Source of the DNA: Platycnemis pennipes | Taxonomy: Eukaryota > Arthropoda > Insecta > Odonata > Platycnemididae | NCBI GenBank assembly: GCA_933228895.1 | Contig: OW121857.1 | Location: forward strand, 7,192,001 to 7,256,000 | Length of the DNA: 64,000 nucleotides | Direction: 5' to 3' | Part shown: piece by piece, positions 46,419 to 56,743 of the stretch | Position numbering within the stretch: the first letter of the stretch is position 1 | Layout: each line of letters begins with the position of its first letter | Notes under the pieces: model-generated | What the model saw: only the letters and a program-made list of their open reading frames with translations | The model's database searches: none | What the model was told of the DNA's origin: nothing | Program-made: the position numbers and the translations under genes

Positions 46419-46953
46419 ATGGGGTCGTTTACCACATTTTTTTGCTGCCGAAGGTGAGAGGGTTTGTAAAATGAAAATACTCGTACTTTTCCGTTTTTTG
46501 ATCCGTCAATTATTTCTCGAGTTATAAGCGGTGAAAAACTGATGTTTTTAACTCTTTCGAAAAAGTGGGCTGGTGCCACCTCTGACGTAAATCGACTTCG
46601 TCCAATCGCAACTGAGTCCGCGAAGCTACTTTGCCTTATCGCAATGGGGGCGACACAGCTCGCTCTCCCAATGGGAGCGATTGCGACAGGATCTGTGCGA
46701 GCAGACCTACCGAGAATCCCCCTCCACTCCCTTCCCTTCCCATAATAGCAGTCAAGGACGGGAGGAAAATGACGTCAATGTTATCACAGCAGCTTTTTCG
46801 GTGGGCGTCACCTTTTGCTTATTTTAATTTTTGATTTATGAGTGAATGGTTGTGTTTAGAAGATTAATTTTTTTCACTAAAACATTTTTTCGCTTCCATC
46901 TAACAATTTCGTGCAAAAAAATTGCGATTTCGGTTCCGAGTTCACGCCCCCAT
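46419..46953 (+). mobile_element. short TIR element, copy D of six
   Basis: Complete: ATGGGGTCGTTTACCACATT at left, GAGTTCACGCCCCCAT at right. Internal landmarks as in copy A. It directly abuts the gypsy remnant on the right. Confidence 0.9.
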
Positions 46954-46956
46954 TCT

Positions 46957-47320
46957 GCAGTTGACGGTGTCTGGCCATCTCCTATCAGTTAAGTTATTAA
47001 CTAAGGAAGTTAATCCTTGGAAATGGGAACCAGAGCATGAGATGACTGTGGAAACTTTGAAATCTCTGCTTACTAAAAGTCCTGTTTTAAAAATCTTTGA
47101 TCCAACCAAGGCAGTATTATTTCAAACTGATAGCTCAAAACATGGTCTGCGTAGCTGTCTACGTAGCTGTCTTATTCAAGGGGGTCACCAAATTAGTTTT
47201 GCTTCTAGGAGTTTGTCCAAATCAGAGCAAAAGTGGGCTCCAATAGAAAAAGAATTCCTAGCAGTTCAGTTTGCCACAGAAAAATTTCATGAATTTAGTT
47301 GCGGTGCATTCTTATCATAA
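46957..47320 (+). pseudogene. Ty3/gypsy RT-RNase H fragment
   Basis: About 119 codons from the end of the RT thumb into RNase H of a Ty3/gypsy LTR retrotransposon: LKSLLTKSPVLKIFDPTKA, VLFQTDSSKHGLRSCL, ISFASRSLSKSEQKWAPIEK and EFLAVQFATEKFHEF. The first RNase H acid (D in QTDSS) and E in the IEKE motif are present; a short tandem duplication reads LRSCLRSCLIQ where LGACLLQ is usual. It ends abruptly after the F-x-x-G block. Isolated piece with no LTRs recognised. Confidence 0.85.
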
Positions 47321-47359
47321 GCCATTTACGTAGGCCCTACGCTGTTATGTTATGTATAT

Positions 47360-47415
47360 TTAGATGGTAACCATAGACTTGTATGTATGTTTATATGGTA
47401 ACCATAGAGTTGTTT
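47360..47415 (+). repeat. short direct repeat at gypsy junction
   Basis: ATGGTAACCATAGACTTGTA and ATGGTAACCATAGAGTTGT occur 30 bp apart, preceded by TTATGTTATGTATATTTAG. This sits between two gypsy pieces that are in the wrong order and may mark the rearrangement or an LTR remnant. Confidence 0.5.
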
Positions 47416-47451
47416 GAAATTTACATGGAGTATAATTCAACCAGATATAAC

Positions 47452-47590
47452 ATGGTGTCAGGTGTGGGGTTGGGAAATTTTCCTGGCCATCCCATACATA
47501 TTGATCTCAAAGAAGACTGCCGCCCAGTGGTGTGTTCATCACGACGTGTCCCTTTTAGCCTGCATGGGAGACTACGTGGAATTCCTTTAT
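47452..47590 (+). pseudogene. Ty3/gypsy segment preceding RT, displaced
   Basis: VSGVGLGNFPGHPIHIDLKE then CRPVVCSSRRVPFSLHGRLR matches the conserved start of gypsy RT: G-L-G-x-x-P-G, I-x-L-x-x-x-x-P-V-V-x-x-x-R-R-V-P and L-R-x-x-L. In an intact element this lies about 300 codons before the RNase H piece; here it follows it on the same strand by 130 bp. Either two different copies are juxtaposed or one was shuffled. Its end coincides with the start of the foldback at 47591. Confidence 0.75.
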
Positions 47591-47913
47591 GATGAGGGTA
47601 AGGAAACAATTCACTTCCACGAGATATATATTTTTTTCACTGACGACCATGTTTTCCATGCTAAGCATCGAAACCATGTGCTATTGCTGTGCACTGTGCT
47701 ATTGCTTACTCACCTAAGATCACTAATTGTACCTCCATACATTCCTCTCCCCAACTCTGAATTTAATCTCTTCCATTTCCGTCTCTCTCCCATTAAATCA
47801 TCTCCGCTATGATCTTACTTTGACACCTGAATATGATGCTAAGCATCGAAACCATGATCGTGAGTGAATAAATTACATATTTTGTGTAAAGGTTTTGTTT
47901 CCTAACCCTCATC
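47591..47913. mobile_element. small foldback element with stem-loop motifs
   Basis: Ends GATGAGGGTAAGGAAACAA and the inverse of GATGAGGGTTAGGAAACAA. Inside, a block reading ATGCTAAGCATCGAAACCAT occurs twice in direct orientation (from 47657 and 47835). 323 bp, no coding capacity. Just beyond the right end the inverse strand reads CTGATGAGGGTTAGGAAAC, so its terminus is itself part of the CTGANGA-GAAAC pattern. Confidence 0.65.
47827..47852 (+). ncRNA. hammerhead-like motif in foldback
   Basis: CTGAATAT, then stem GATGC, loop TAA, GCATC and GAAAC. A related block at 47640-47674 has CTGACGA, a longer insert and a stem ATGC-TAA-GCAT before CGAAAC. Core resembles Penelope-associated hammerheads; sequence-only evidence. 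Confidence 0.4.
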
Positions 47914-49159
47914 AGGCAATTCTGCGCTAGAATTTTCATAAATTAATGCTAATTTTTTCATACACTAAATTGTATTAGGTGTATAAAACGTTTTACGCTA
48001 AGAATACAAGAATAAACCTAAGTCGTTGTAGGGCGACACCTACAGGTGTCCTACTGGCCTGAAGATGTTTCCTCACTGATATCATGCAAATGATTAATAA
48101 AACTGGTAGAAATAAATTTAATTTAACATTATAACGCTTAATTTCCTTCCAAATAATTTATATGCAACATTTTATGGATATATTAATTAATAGCGGAAGG
48201 TGCCCTTTGATTCACAAAGGGAGAAAAGTAGGGGAAAATGATAGGGAAAGTAGGAGGGGTGGATAGGGAAAAGTAGGAAATAATAGCTTAGTTGTGATTT
48301 TACAGGAGAGAATCTTACACCTAACCATTTTAAATTAATTTATTTTTACAAAGTTGAATTTGCCGCCACTTTAGTTTCATTCGCTTTGAATCTTTTTTAC
48401 CCATCGTTCCTTGATACCTTCATATGGCTGAGAATATGTTCAAAGTTGATGTAATTTTCAAATTTAAGCGGGGAAACGAAGAATCCTAGGTATTTACACC
48501 GGTGTTATGTTATCAGGGATTGAGCAAGAAGAGGAAATAAATAAATAATCACTGATGCAGACTGAAGCCAGCCTGAAAAACATTAAATTCCGGTACACAG
48601 ACGAATAGCAGGAGCGATAAATCAGCACAAATAATTCAAAGGAATAAGTGTAAAGAGAAACACAATAAAACGCCTCAGTCGACAATTATATCAAACTTAT
48701 TTGTAAACAAAGTCTGCGATCGCCATGGGAAATAGTTATTTAAGCAGTAAAAATTCAGAAAATGCCACAGATATCTTCAAAGTTCCGGTAATTAAAACCA
48801 AAATCCGTATTCGGAGATAAAAGTAAGAATCGTTACTGAAATATCTTTCGGCCAGTGTGCCTCTCAAATTTGTGCATTGAATATTTCTAATTCAAATGTA
48901 CAAATGAAATAATTGCCTCAAACAATAAGATATTTACATTTATATCTCATGGAAACACTTTGACTCGTCTGGAGTTAAAACCGGAGTATATTACTTAGAT
49001 CAAAAGTATCTTATTAACTGCGCAAGAAATAAATTTGTTTAACTTAAAAGTTTGAATGCCATACTACATTTGATTCTCAAGTCTTTATGGGAATGAATAT
49101 GCCTTCAAACATGACCATATTCCAATTTATAATGCAACAATCCCATTATTCGTGAAGGG
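47914..49159. other. spacer with one hairpin
   Basis: At 48027-48053, GTAGG-GCG-ACACCT / AGGTGT-CCTAC forms a hairpin followed by GGCCTGAAGATG, similar to the stem-loop family above. The rest is AT-rich with no gene. Confidence 0.45.
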
Positions 49160-49670
49160 GATAGGGTTATTTAAACGAGTTTGTAAAATAAAAGGACCCG
49201 TATTTTTCCGTTTTCTGATCCGACAATTATTTCCCGAGTTATAAGCGGCGAAAAACTGTTGTTTTTAACCCTTTCGGAAAAGTGGGTGTGGTGCAACCTC
49301 TGACGTATATCCACTTCGTCCAATCACAACTGAGCCCGCGAAGCTACTTCGCCTTATCGCAAAGGGGGGGACACAGCTGACTCGGCCAATGGGAGCGATT
49401 TCGACAGCATCTGTGCGAGCAGGCCTTCCGAGAATCCCCCTCCACTCCCTTCCCCCTCCCCTGAAAGCAGTCAAGGACGGGAGGAAAATGACGTCAGTGT
49501 TATCACAGCAGCTTTTTCGGTGGGCGTCACCTTTTGCTTATTTTAATTTTTGATTTATGAGTGAATGGTTGTGGTTAGAAGATAATTTTTTCACTAAAAT
49601 TCGTTTTTCGTTTCCATCTAACGATTTCGTGTACAAAATTGCGATTTCGGTTCCGAGTAAACGCCCCCAT
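49160..49670 (+). mobile_element. short TIR element, copy E of six
   Basis: Right end intact (GTAAACGCCCCCAT); the left 40-50 bases are altered and the ATGGGGTCGTTTAC terminus is absent. The interior is highly similar to copies A and D. Confidence 0.87.
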
Positions 49671-50624
49671 TCGACGATGATAATACGAGTGTTTATTGAA
49701 ATATCTTTCGGCTGGTGTGCGTTTTAAGTTTGTGCAATAGGTATTTCCAATTAAAATTTTCAAATAAAAAATGACAGCAAGCTTTTAGAAAGTCCTATAC
49801 ATGTATTTCTTACGGGGAATCTTTTGACTCAACTTGGTTCGGACTGAGGACCATTATTTACAGGAAAAGTAGCCTATTTTCCGTCCGAGGATGACATTTA
49901 TTAAACCTTGAAGTTTAAAAGCTGTACTCCGTATGGCTCCAGAGTTTTAGGTGAACATATTTACACAAATATTTTTTACTTTGTATATAAGATTTTACTA
50001 TTTTTTCCCGATGGTGGAATAAAACACGACTACCGGCCACATGAAAAGCGAACACCGTGAGATAAATGCAAGGCAGGAAAAAGTAAATCAACAGCTGACC
50101 CTCAGTGAGGACTGCCTAAGCGTCTTAGCTTACATGCACATGCTGCCCTCTGACCCAGCAGTCAGACCAAGGCAAGGCAACAATGCCCGCACGCAGCACC
50201 CATGTCTTCCACTCCAAGAAGTTCTCTACCTGCCAATCTTGAGCGCCCGGAGCTACGGAGGCGAGTTAAACGAAGCGCCTCAGAGGGCGCCATTTCCTGG
50301 TCCCCGCTCCTTACCAAGAATTCTCTCGCTCCAGTCCCTTCCTCCCTCTCCTTCCCTGGTTTCTCTTCAACCAGTTCTCCCTCACCTTCCAAAGCTCTCG
50401 ATTTCCTCCATCTGCTCCGTGATTCCCAAACAACCTCTCTCGCCAACTTTCCAAAACGTCACGCACTCATAACTTCCAGAGGGCACAAACTCATTCGCGT
50501 TGAAATAACCGAATATAAGATGATGATGATGTCAGCAACCATTTCTGCATACAATTATCTTGGTTCAATTTCATAATGTCAATGTCACAATCGTAGATTT
50601 CACAAAAGGTACGCTAAATTTTTG
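49671..50624. other. non-coding, GC-richer part at 50100-50470
   Basis: Open frames of 124-143 codons overlap in two frames and on the other strand; Pro/Ser/Leu-rich, no domain. Not accepted as genes. Confidence 0.4.
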
Positions 50625-50697
50625 TGGGAGATATAGCCTAGGGATAGCGAGTTGGATGGGTAAGCTAAGGGTCACTAGTTCGATTCCCGGTGACGAC
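50625..50697 (+). repeat. tRNA-like SINE head fused to a LINE end
   Basis: ATAGCCTAGGGATAGCGAG (A box) and GGGTCACTAGTTCGATTCCC (B box), with a T arm closed by GTGAC/GTCAC-like pairing. It runs straight into LINE subfamily B coding sequence at about 50702. A tRNA-like head plus a LINE 3' part is the classical build of a SINE that borrows a LINE tail, though here the LINE part is unusually long. Confidence 0.6.
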
Positions 50698-50701
50698 AAA
50701 T

Positions 50702-51185
50702 ATTTCAATCTATTATATGAATTAAATTGGGAATCATTGTCAGATTGCAAGTTGAAATTCAAACTTAATCTCTTAAACAAATTCCAAGACCATATTTTCA
50801 GTGATGATGTTAAAAATGTTTTGCAAACCCCAACTTACTATGGTAGACTGGACCATAATGACAAAATTAGAGAAATTGATCTCCGAAAAGACAGATTCAA
50901 ATGTCATTTTTCCCACGAACAATTAGGGATATGAAAAACGGTAAATATATCCAATACGAGTAGCTGCATGTGTAAGGACTTGAATCTAACCCAACTAACA
51001 GCATGTTTTTGCATGTCTGTTATGCCATTTTCATCATTTTTAAATAGTGAAGTTTAGAGCACTATAATAATACTAATCCTCTTTTATGCATGATATGTAG
51101 AGCATGTTTGGTAAGAATTCACCCATGCCACACACCTTTATGGTGGCTTGCAGGGTATAATGTAGATGTAGATGTGTAGATAGAC
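50702..51185 (+). pseudogene. LINE subfamily B, 3' fragment
   Basis: Starts at LLYELNWESLSDCKLKFKLN and continues NLLNKFQDHIFSDDVKNVLQ, TPTYYGRLDHNDKIREIDL, then a frameshift in FKMSFFPRT. The 3' UTR has the shared end (ATGCCACACACCTTTATGG, GCTTGCAGGGTATAATGTAG) and a TGTAGATGTAGATGTGTAGA tail. Its 5' edge is a tRNA-like sequence instead of more LINE. Confidence 0.87.
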
Positions 51186-51534
51186 GGATCACATTTCAAA
51201 CTGCGTCTTCTTATGCCTCATCATGATCTTTAGATTGAATGTCTTTCCATTTTTACTTTGGAGTGAATGGCTCTGAAACGAGCAGACTTTAAAAGTCTCC
51301 CAATCTACAACGAAACTGCATTAAAGCTTACAATGAAGTTAAAGTTCACGTTCGATAATAGCCAATATCTTCAAAACTTCTACAAGTGCCTTGAAAATTT
51401 CTCACAACCTTAACACGGTGTCGTGAATAAAGTCAATTACGCCCACAACAATTGAAGCCCGATACTTTGAGTTATACATAATTAAAAATGATTAATATTT
51501 TAGCAAACTATTTGAAAAAGATTATAAGAGCAAA

Positions 51535-51840
51535 GAAAGCATGCTGTATGTTGGGTTATCCTCTAGTCCTTAAATTAATATGCAATTGCCAAGTCTATCC
51601 ATTGATACACGTATACATATACTACTGAATATATTCATAAAAATGCATGCATCTAATTTTGCGTGGAAAGATATACATTTTGAATATGTCGATTCGGCAT
51701 TAAGTATCTCTAATTTTAGGTTAATGGTCCAGTCTACTATAGTATGCCGAAGTTCGCATAATGATATAAATGTTAACAGTAAAAATAATGTATTGGAGTT
51801 CACCTAAGAGATCAAGTCTATACTTTAAACGTACACTATA
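51535..51840 (-). pseudogene. old LINE subfamily B-like fragment, inverted
   Basis: The inverse strand follows the B coding tail and start of the 3' UTR (GGACTAGAGGATAACCCAAC, GCATGCTTTC) with many substitutions. Protein-level echoes: ELRHTIVDWTINLKLEI where other copies encode the complement of YYGRLDHNHKIREID. It is older than its neighbour at 50702-51185 and faces it. Confidence 0.7.
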
Positions 51841-52402
51841 CTTCAGTAAGTTGGCTTGTTACGTAAAAAGTAGGAGTTCATAATTTCACGTATTTTTGGA
51901 ATTCCACATTTCTATTAAACGCGATGTATCTATTTTTCAGGAGTTGACTGCCATCAATATTGGATAGTGCCTGGGCGACCACCCAAATGCCTTCTTGCAC
52001 AGAAGTATATCCTCCGGCGCAGCTAACCTGTCACTACAATCAGTCGCCTCCTCGGCGACCTCTGTCGCTTTCCCCGCCAACTCTCCCCTTCTTATCATTG
52101 CTGCTGCCCCCTCTCCCGAGGGTGACTAACTCTGCCCCACTCAGAGGGGGCGTGACCCCAAGGGGGTGGAAAGTGGGCAGCTCGGGGGAAAGGGGCGAGT
52201 CACCCTACTAAGGCGTGGACACCCCTGAAAATGAAAACCCTTGTTCATGCCCTCAAATCCAGTCCCCACTGTGCACTCAAATAGTCGCTTAAATTCATCC
52301 ACCCAGCATGCAATTCACAACTACGTCATTTTGGCGGCACACCGACAATCAGAGTTAGATCAAAGACTCAAAACGATATTCCTCCATATCTGATGAAACT
52401 TA
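51841..52402. other. non-coding, GC-rich patch at 51960-52210
   Basis: The patch is C-rich on + (TCTCCCCTTCTTATC, CCGCCAACTC) and includes an 83-codon frame with no domain. Nothing else recognised. Confidence 0.4.
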
Positions 52403-52590
52403 GAGACCATTCAGGTTGGTTATGTACAGGACTGGCAACCCAAAGGTTGCGGGTTCGAACACCGTACGAGGCATGGAAGGTGCCTTCTTGTCATAGGATC
52501 AAGGCCTTGTATTAGACGGTGCAATATAACACAAGTCGTTCGTGTACCTCAAAACCCAAGACTACTACTAGTACTGACTAAGACTGTGAG
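52403..52590 (+). repeat. tRNA-derived SINE
   Basis: TTGGTTATGTACAGGACTGG, AACCCAAAGGTTGCGGG and the B box GGGTTCGAACACCG form D-, anticodon- and T-arm-like parts. The body continues with GGTGCCTTCTTGTCATAGGA and a CTACTACTAGTACT tail near 52562-52575. No acceptor pairing, so it is not a tRNA gene. Confidence 0.55.
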
Positions 52591-54934
52591 ATAAGGAGCT
52601 GATCTGTAAAAACTAAAACGTGTGAACCTAAGTTAAAATACTTCCTGGGACTTACTTTCAAGAAAAAGGAAATTTATTAGGCTCTGATTTCCGAAGGTAG
52701 AAGAGAAGAATCAGTATCATTTCACCAGCTACTCTCTTCAGTAGCCAATATCTACCAGAAAAGATTTCAGCTCTAAAAAAAGGGTAACGCAGAGGAATGA
52801 GAAAACCATCTGTGAAGAACTCTCAACGTATGTACATAAAAAAAATATGGTATTGAAACAGCTGTAAAAGGATCATCACTTATGTGATTCTGTTGTCTTG
52901 GGCGTGACTTCACGGAATTTGTAAATCATTGCAAATGATAAAAATAACTTTTCCACATCGATTTATTGAAATAAAATAAGAAGAACTCGAAAAATTGCGA
53001 CACATAACGGGTGTAAAGCGGATTTCGCAATTGCGTGAAATAATTAAACAGTGATGAGATTAACTTCTCTAATGGAGGAAAACGTTAGCTAACGATAAAT
53101 TTGATAGAAAAGCATGTTGTTAAAAAGCAACAATGGAATAAGGAATATGCATGAAATTTGTTCCTCGAAGATTAATGATGAATTTGATGTGAAATTTTCT
53201 CACCAATTTAAATATATAAGCCAAATTTCCCCTACGCCCACCACAAAGATTATTAAATGATATTAAAATGTTCTCGAAAATCGACGATAGTCACGTGACC
53301 TGAAACACCTTCTGCCGTCACTGCACGGTCCATATTGCTACGGAGATAGACATTTATATTTAAAAGAAAACGAAGTGAATATATTTTTTGAGGTTTTTAG
53401 CCGTTTCTCGAAAGAAACGACGACTGAAAAAATACTTAAAAAATCCCATTCCTACAATTTCCTTTGGTTTTCTGCCTTATGGCGGCGTTCTTCTTAAACA
53501 AACCAGCGATCGGATAGACGTAGTAGAAATTCTTGGGCACTAAACGGGCATAATTTAATTAATGAACGATTTGCTCGTTACCACCCATACTACGTAAATA
53601 AAAAAATCGAAATACAATCGTTTATTGCATTAAACATATGAGATAAATGAATACGTTATCGCCAAGTATTCATTTAACAACTTTACTCCACGCATAAACA
53701 GATAAACTACGCCCTTAGTGATACCGTACCGTGACGTCATGCGATGACGTCGTGTTTTTAGGCTGCCGAAAAGGTAAATTTTAAAAGAGTAATATCTTTG
53801 TAACAGAACTTAATTCTTCGCCAAGCACAGTTTAGCTAATAAACTTCACATTCAAAGAGTTATAAAAATAGTGCATGTTCCCCATTGCCGTCATGAACAC
53901 CAGTTAGAGGTGAATGAAGTCGTTTTAGAACACAAGAGGATAAATTCAACGTACTCTTGAGTAACACAGAGATATTCAGTGACTCGTAGGCATGAACATT
54001 TTTACCTGCGGGCTTACTTCTGCAAGAAACGAGAGAAAGTTCCCATTGGAGGTGGCTCATCTGGGCAAAGGACGTCTCCCATGCACTCGCGGTCCGCGGG
54101 ATTTCGATGCAATTGGGTGAACACAAGCAGCACTTGCCAAAACGCTTGGCGATTGTCTCGCTTCCCTTTTGTGATTGCAAAGCCTTCCGACGCTCCTTAT
54201 CTGCTGCTAATCTCACCCTCCTCCTTCAACCGAACACCCACCCCTTGGTTATGGATATGGGAGAGACCTTTCTCCCCTCCCATCTCCTTCTCATTTTCTC
54301 TTCAACCCTTAACGCCCTCGCACTTCCACTAAGCCATCCGGGAAAAACGCCCCTTCACCACCCTGAACCAGCGACGCAGCACCTCTTCGCTTCTCCTCTT
54401 CCGCCACCCAACCGAACGCCACCCCTCCGTTCATCCCCCGCCTTCCACATACCCCCCAAGGCTTCCTGCGTCCTCATCCTCTTGAGCAGCTCACGCCTTA
54501 ATCGTCTCCGGAAAAACACGAGAGTGAAGCGAAGCGGAGGAGAAAAGCGAGTCCTATTATCCCGAGTCGAGTGCCGAGTGAATAGGACTGCCGCCGTCTT
54601 CGCGGAAGGAGCGCTGTAGCGAGAACTCGATCCGAAAGACGGCGGCGTCTCGCAGGAGGAAGGAGAAGGGAGGATTAAGGCCGAAAGGGAAGAAGAGAGC
54701 CTTTTGTTTTCTCACGGAGTAAGATCGGTGTGCAGCGGAGTTATCGGGCAGACATTCCTCTGGGAAGCAGAAAGAAGCAAAGAGAACGAGACTCATTATC
54801 CTCCCACGCCCTCACACAACAAGAGAGAATAACTCCCGAGAGGAACTCTGAATGAGGCATGCAACTGAAATGCACCAAAACGGTGTTTGGCAACATGCCA
54901 CATTGAAGAACAAATGTCGACGATATGGCCGTCA
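52591..54934. other. non-coding; GC-rich from 54040 to 54820
   Basis: The AT-rich first part holds nothing I recognise. The GC-rich part has a 170-codon frame (54107-54619) and overlapping frames on the other strand, low in domain-like features. A CpG-containing regulatory region or 5' UTR of an unseen gene is possible; no exon-intron pattern supports it. Confidence 0.4.
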
Positions 54935-55704
54935 TAAGGTTATAGCGCGATATGCTGTTTTGAATATCGCACGACGATATCATTCTGATATCGCGGATTC
55001 GCCGATATATCGGTCTCGCGATATAAATAGGAAATATCGTGATATCGACATATCGGGATATCGTCTTACAATATAATAACTTAAGGCGAAAGAGCATATA
55101 CATTTTAGATAATAGGGGTTCTTTTCAATTTTTTGATATGGCCCACATGAGCTGAAATACTATAAACATTTCTCCTAGGTCGAAGAGCGGTGAAATTTTT
55201 TAAAACTCCGAATTATGGTTTTAAAACAATAATTTTAGAAACAAATTTGAACTTTTCTTGTTGAATACCAGTTTTCAGTGATGAAATCGCACCATGGCCA
55301 TTCCATTCCCTACATCCAAATTTTATGATAAAAAAGTTATAGTTAATAACAATGACAAATTAGACAATTTAAATTATATAATTAATGATTGAGGAAGTGT
55401 AATATTTTATAAGGAAGAGACCGTTTCTTCAATCCGATCAACCATTACCGAGAAATTGCGCTAAATGGAGACATTACTAAGGGTGACATAAAAAAAACAC
55501 CGGAATCAGGATATCGTCATATCGGGATATCGTCATATCGGGATATCGTCATATCGGGATATCGGGATATCGTCATATCGGGATATCGTCATATCGGGAT
55601 ATCGGATATCGACATATCGTGATACCCTGTTTCAAAATATCGACTCCCGATATCAAGTGCATATCGAGTATCGTCGACGATATATCGCGGTGTCGCACAG
55701 CCCT
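54935..55704. mobile_element. probable hAT-like element with ATATCG subterminal repeats
   Basis: Two blocks dense in ATATCG and GATATC words (54940-55075 and 55505-55690) enclose an AT-rich core. The right edge, inverted, reads CAAGGGCTGTGCGACACCGC, like the CAGGGxTGxGC termini of hAT elements. The corresponding left terminus was not found, so the left edge is approximate. No transposase. Confidence 0.5.
55509..55612 (+). repeat. 16-bp tandem repeat
   Basis: Unit GATATCGTCATATCGG; starts at 55509, 55525, 55541, 55565 and 55581, with an 8-bp half unit at 55557 and a degraded unit after. Each half unit is close to palindromic, so the array could fold extensively. Confidence 0.9.
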
Positions 55705-55829
55705 TGTTACAGGAGAATTTACGCTTCAGGCATATACTATAGGTGAAGTATCTTTACGCATTTGCTTACATTAACACTCGTTTCGTCATACATTATCTAC
55801 AAACTCTTGCGGCGTCGTTGTTTTTGGGT

Positions 55830-56460
55830 AAACCCGCGTCACAGTGTAAAAATGACCAACCGTTTCGTACCCACTGCTGGAGACTTCCTCAGGGTAATGA
55901 CATTGCTTGGTTTGCGCGTTGATTTATATTCTCACGGTGGTGGAGGAGGGGGAGTGGATGAAGGTGGAGGTGGGGGTTTCTCGATTTTTCTTCTGGTTCT
56001 CGAAATAACTGGAAGCCAGGATGAGCTTACCATTTGTCCTTGGTCTCTATTAAAATTTCTTGCATACTTCCTAATTTAGAGGGCCTCTCTTATTAACCTC
56101 GTCTTGAAATGTTTTTCCATTGCTATGACTGCGTTGGTCACGTAGATTTCGTGTCCTTGGCGTGTTCTGCGACCGCTGATTTTTCCAAGTGGCCCAGTCG
56201 AATGGCGGTTCCATGCTCTTTTATTCTTGTCCGTATTGTTCTGCCCGTCTCTCCTACGTACTACACCTCATCACACGATCTGCAGCATAATTTGTAGACT
56301 CCTTTTGTCTCTAATATATATTTTTCTTTTACGCTGCGTAAGAAGTCTTTAATTTGCCTTCGAGGTTTGAATGTAGATCTAATGTCATACTTCTGTACAT
56401 AAAAACACTTGTTAAGGAAGGACAAGTGAGCGATAGAGGGGGACATCATATATAAAGGGC
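55830..56460 (-). pseudogene. Penelope-like element, GIY-YIG end and 3' region
   Basis: Minus strand: STFKPRRQIKDFLRSVKEKY linker, then KGVYKLCCRSCDEV (the GIY part as GVY), a stop, YVGETGRTIRTRIKEHGTAI with RLGHLEKSAVAEHAKDTK, then a frameshift to IRKYARNFNRDQGQMVSSSW, the R-E-A-x-x-I-R-K...F-N-R-D C-terminal block. This is the complete GIY-YIG endonuclease order of Penelope-like elements, with conserved Arg and the E-H pair. The RT domain upstream is missing. A run of GGTGGAGG follows the C-terminus, then the CTGAGGA...GAAACG motif at 55861-55892. Dead by one stop and one frameshift at least. Confidence 0.88.
55861..55892 (-). ncRNA. hammerhead-like motif downstream of Penelope GIY-YIG
   Basis: Minus strand: CTGAGGA, A, then GTCTCCAGCAGTGGGTAC (an imperfect hairpin closed by GT/AC) and GAAACGG. 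Its position just 3' of a clear Penelope coding end ties this motif family to Penelope-like elements. Confidence 0.45.
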
Positions 56461-56743
56461 GGTCGCTATTCGTTTTCTCACTTTTAGAATATATGATTAG
56501 GAATATTAATTTTCGCCCAAAACTGCAATCTTGAATTTAAAGCGAGTTAAGACACTGGAACTGAGCGATATTTATCAAAGCAAGTGATTGGCTGCAAATG
56601 TCGGATTTTAACTCAATGGACGAAATTAAGATTTAAGGGGACCCGTTATTGAAAGAAAGAATTCTTGCAGCTTTTTGGATAGATAAATTAAAGCATAGCT
56701 AATAACCTCAGGCTTAACTATGTGATACCTTCCTATAATGGAA

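Noticed and set aside
47591..47913. Considered as an ordinary hAT or Tc1 MITE
   Set aside because: No 8-bp or TA duplication and ends do not fit either; kept as an unclassified foldback.
49265..49474. A conserved minus-strand frame (RTDAVEIAPIGRVSC, RRSSFAGSVVIGR) open in copies A, B and E of the short TIR family
   Set aside because: All copies share recent ancestry, so a shared open frame is expected; it is disrupted in copies C, D and F, has no domain, and spans only 60-70 codons.
50041..50576. Overlapping frames of 143 and 124 codons, and 94 on minus
   Set aside because: Typical chance frames of a GC-rich patch; no motif, no intron signals I trust.
54107..54619. 170-codon plus-strand frame in GC-rich DNA
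   Set aside because: Pro/Ser/Leu-rich, overlapping frames on the other strand, no domain or splice context.
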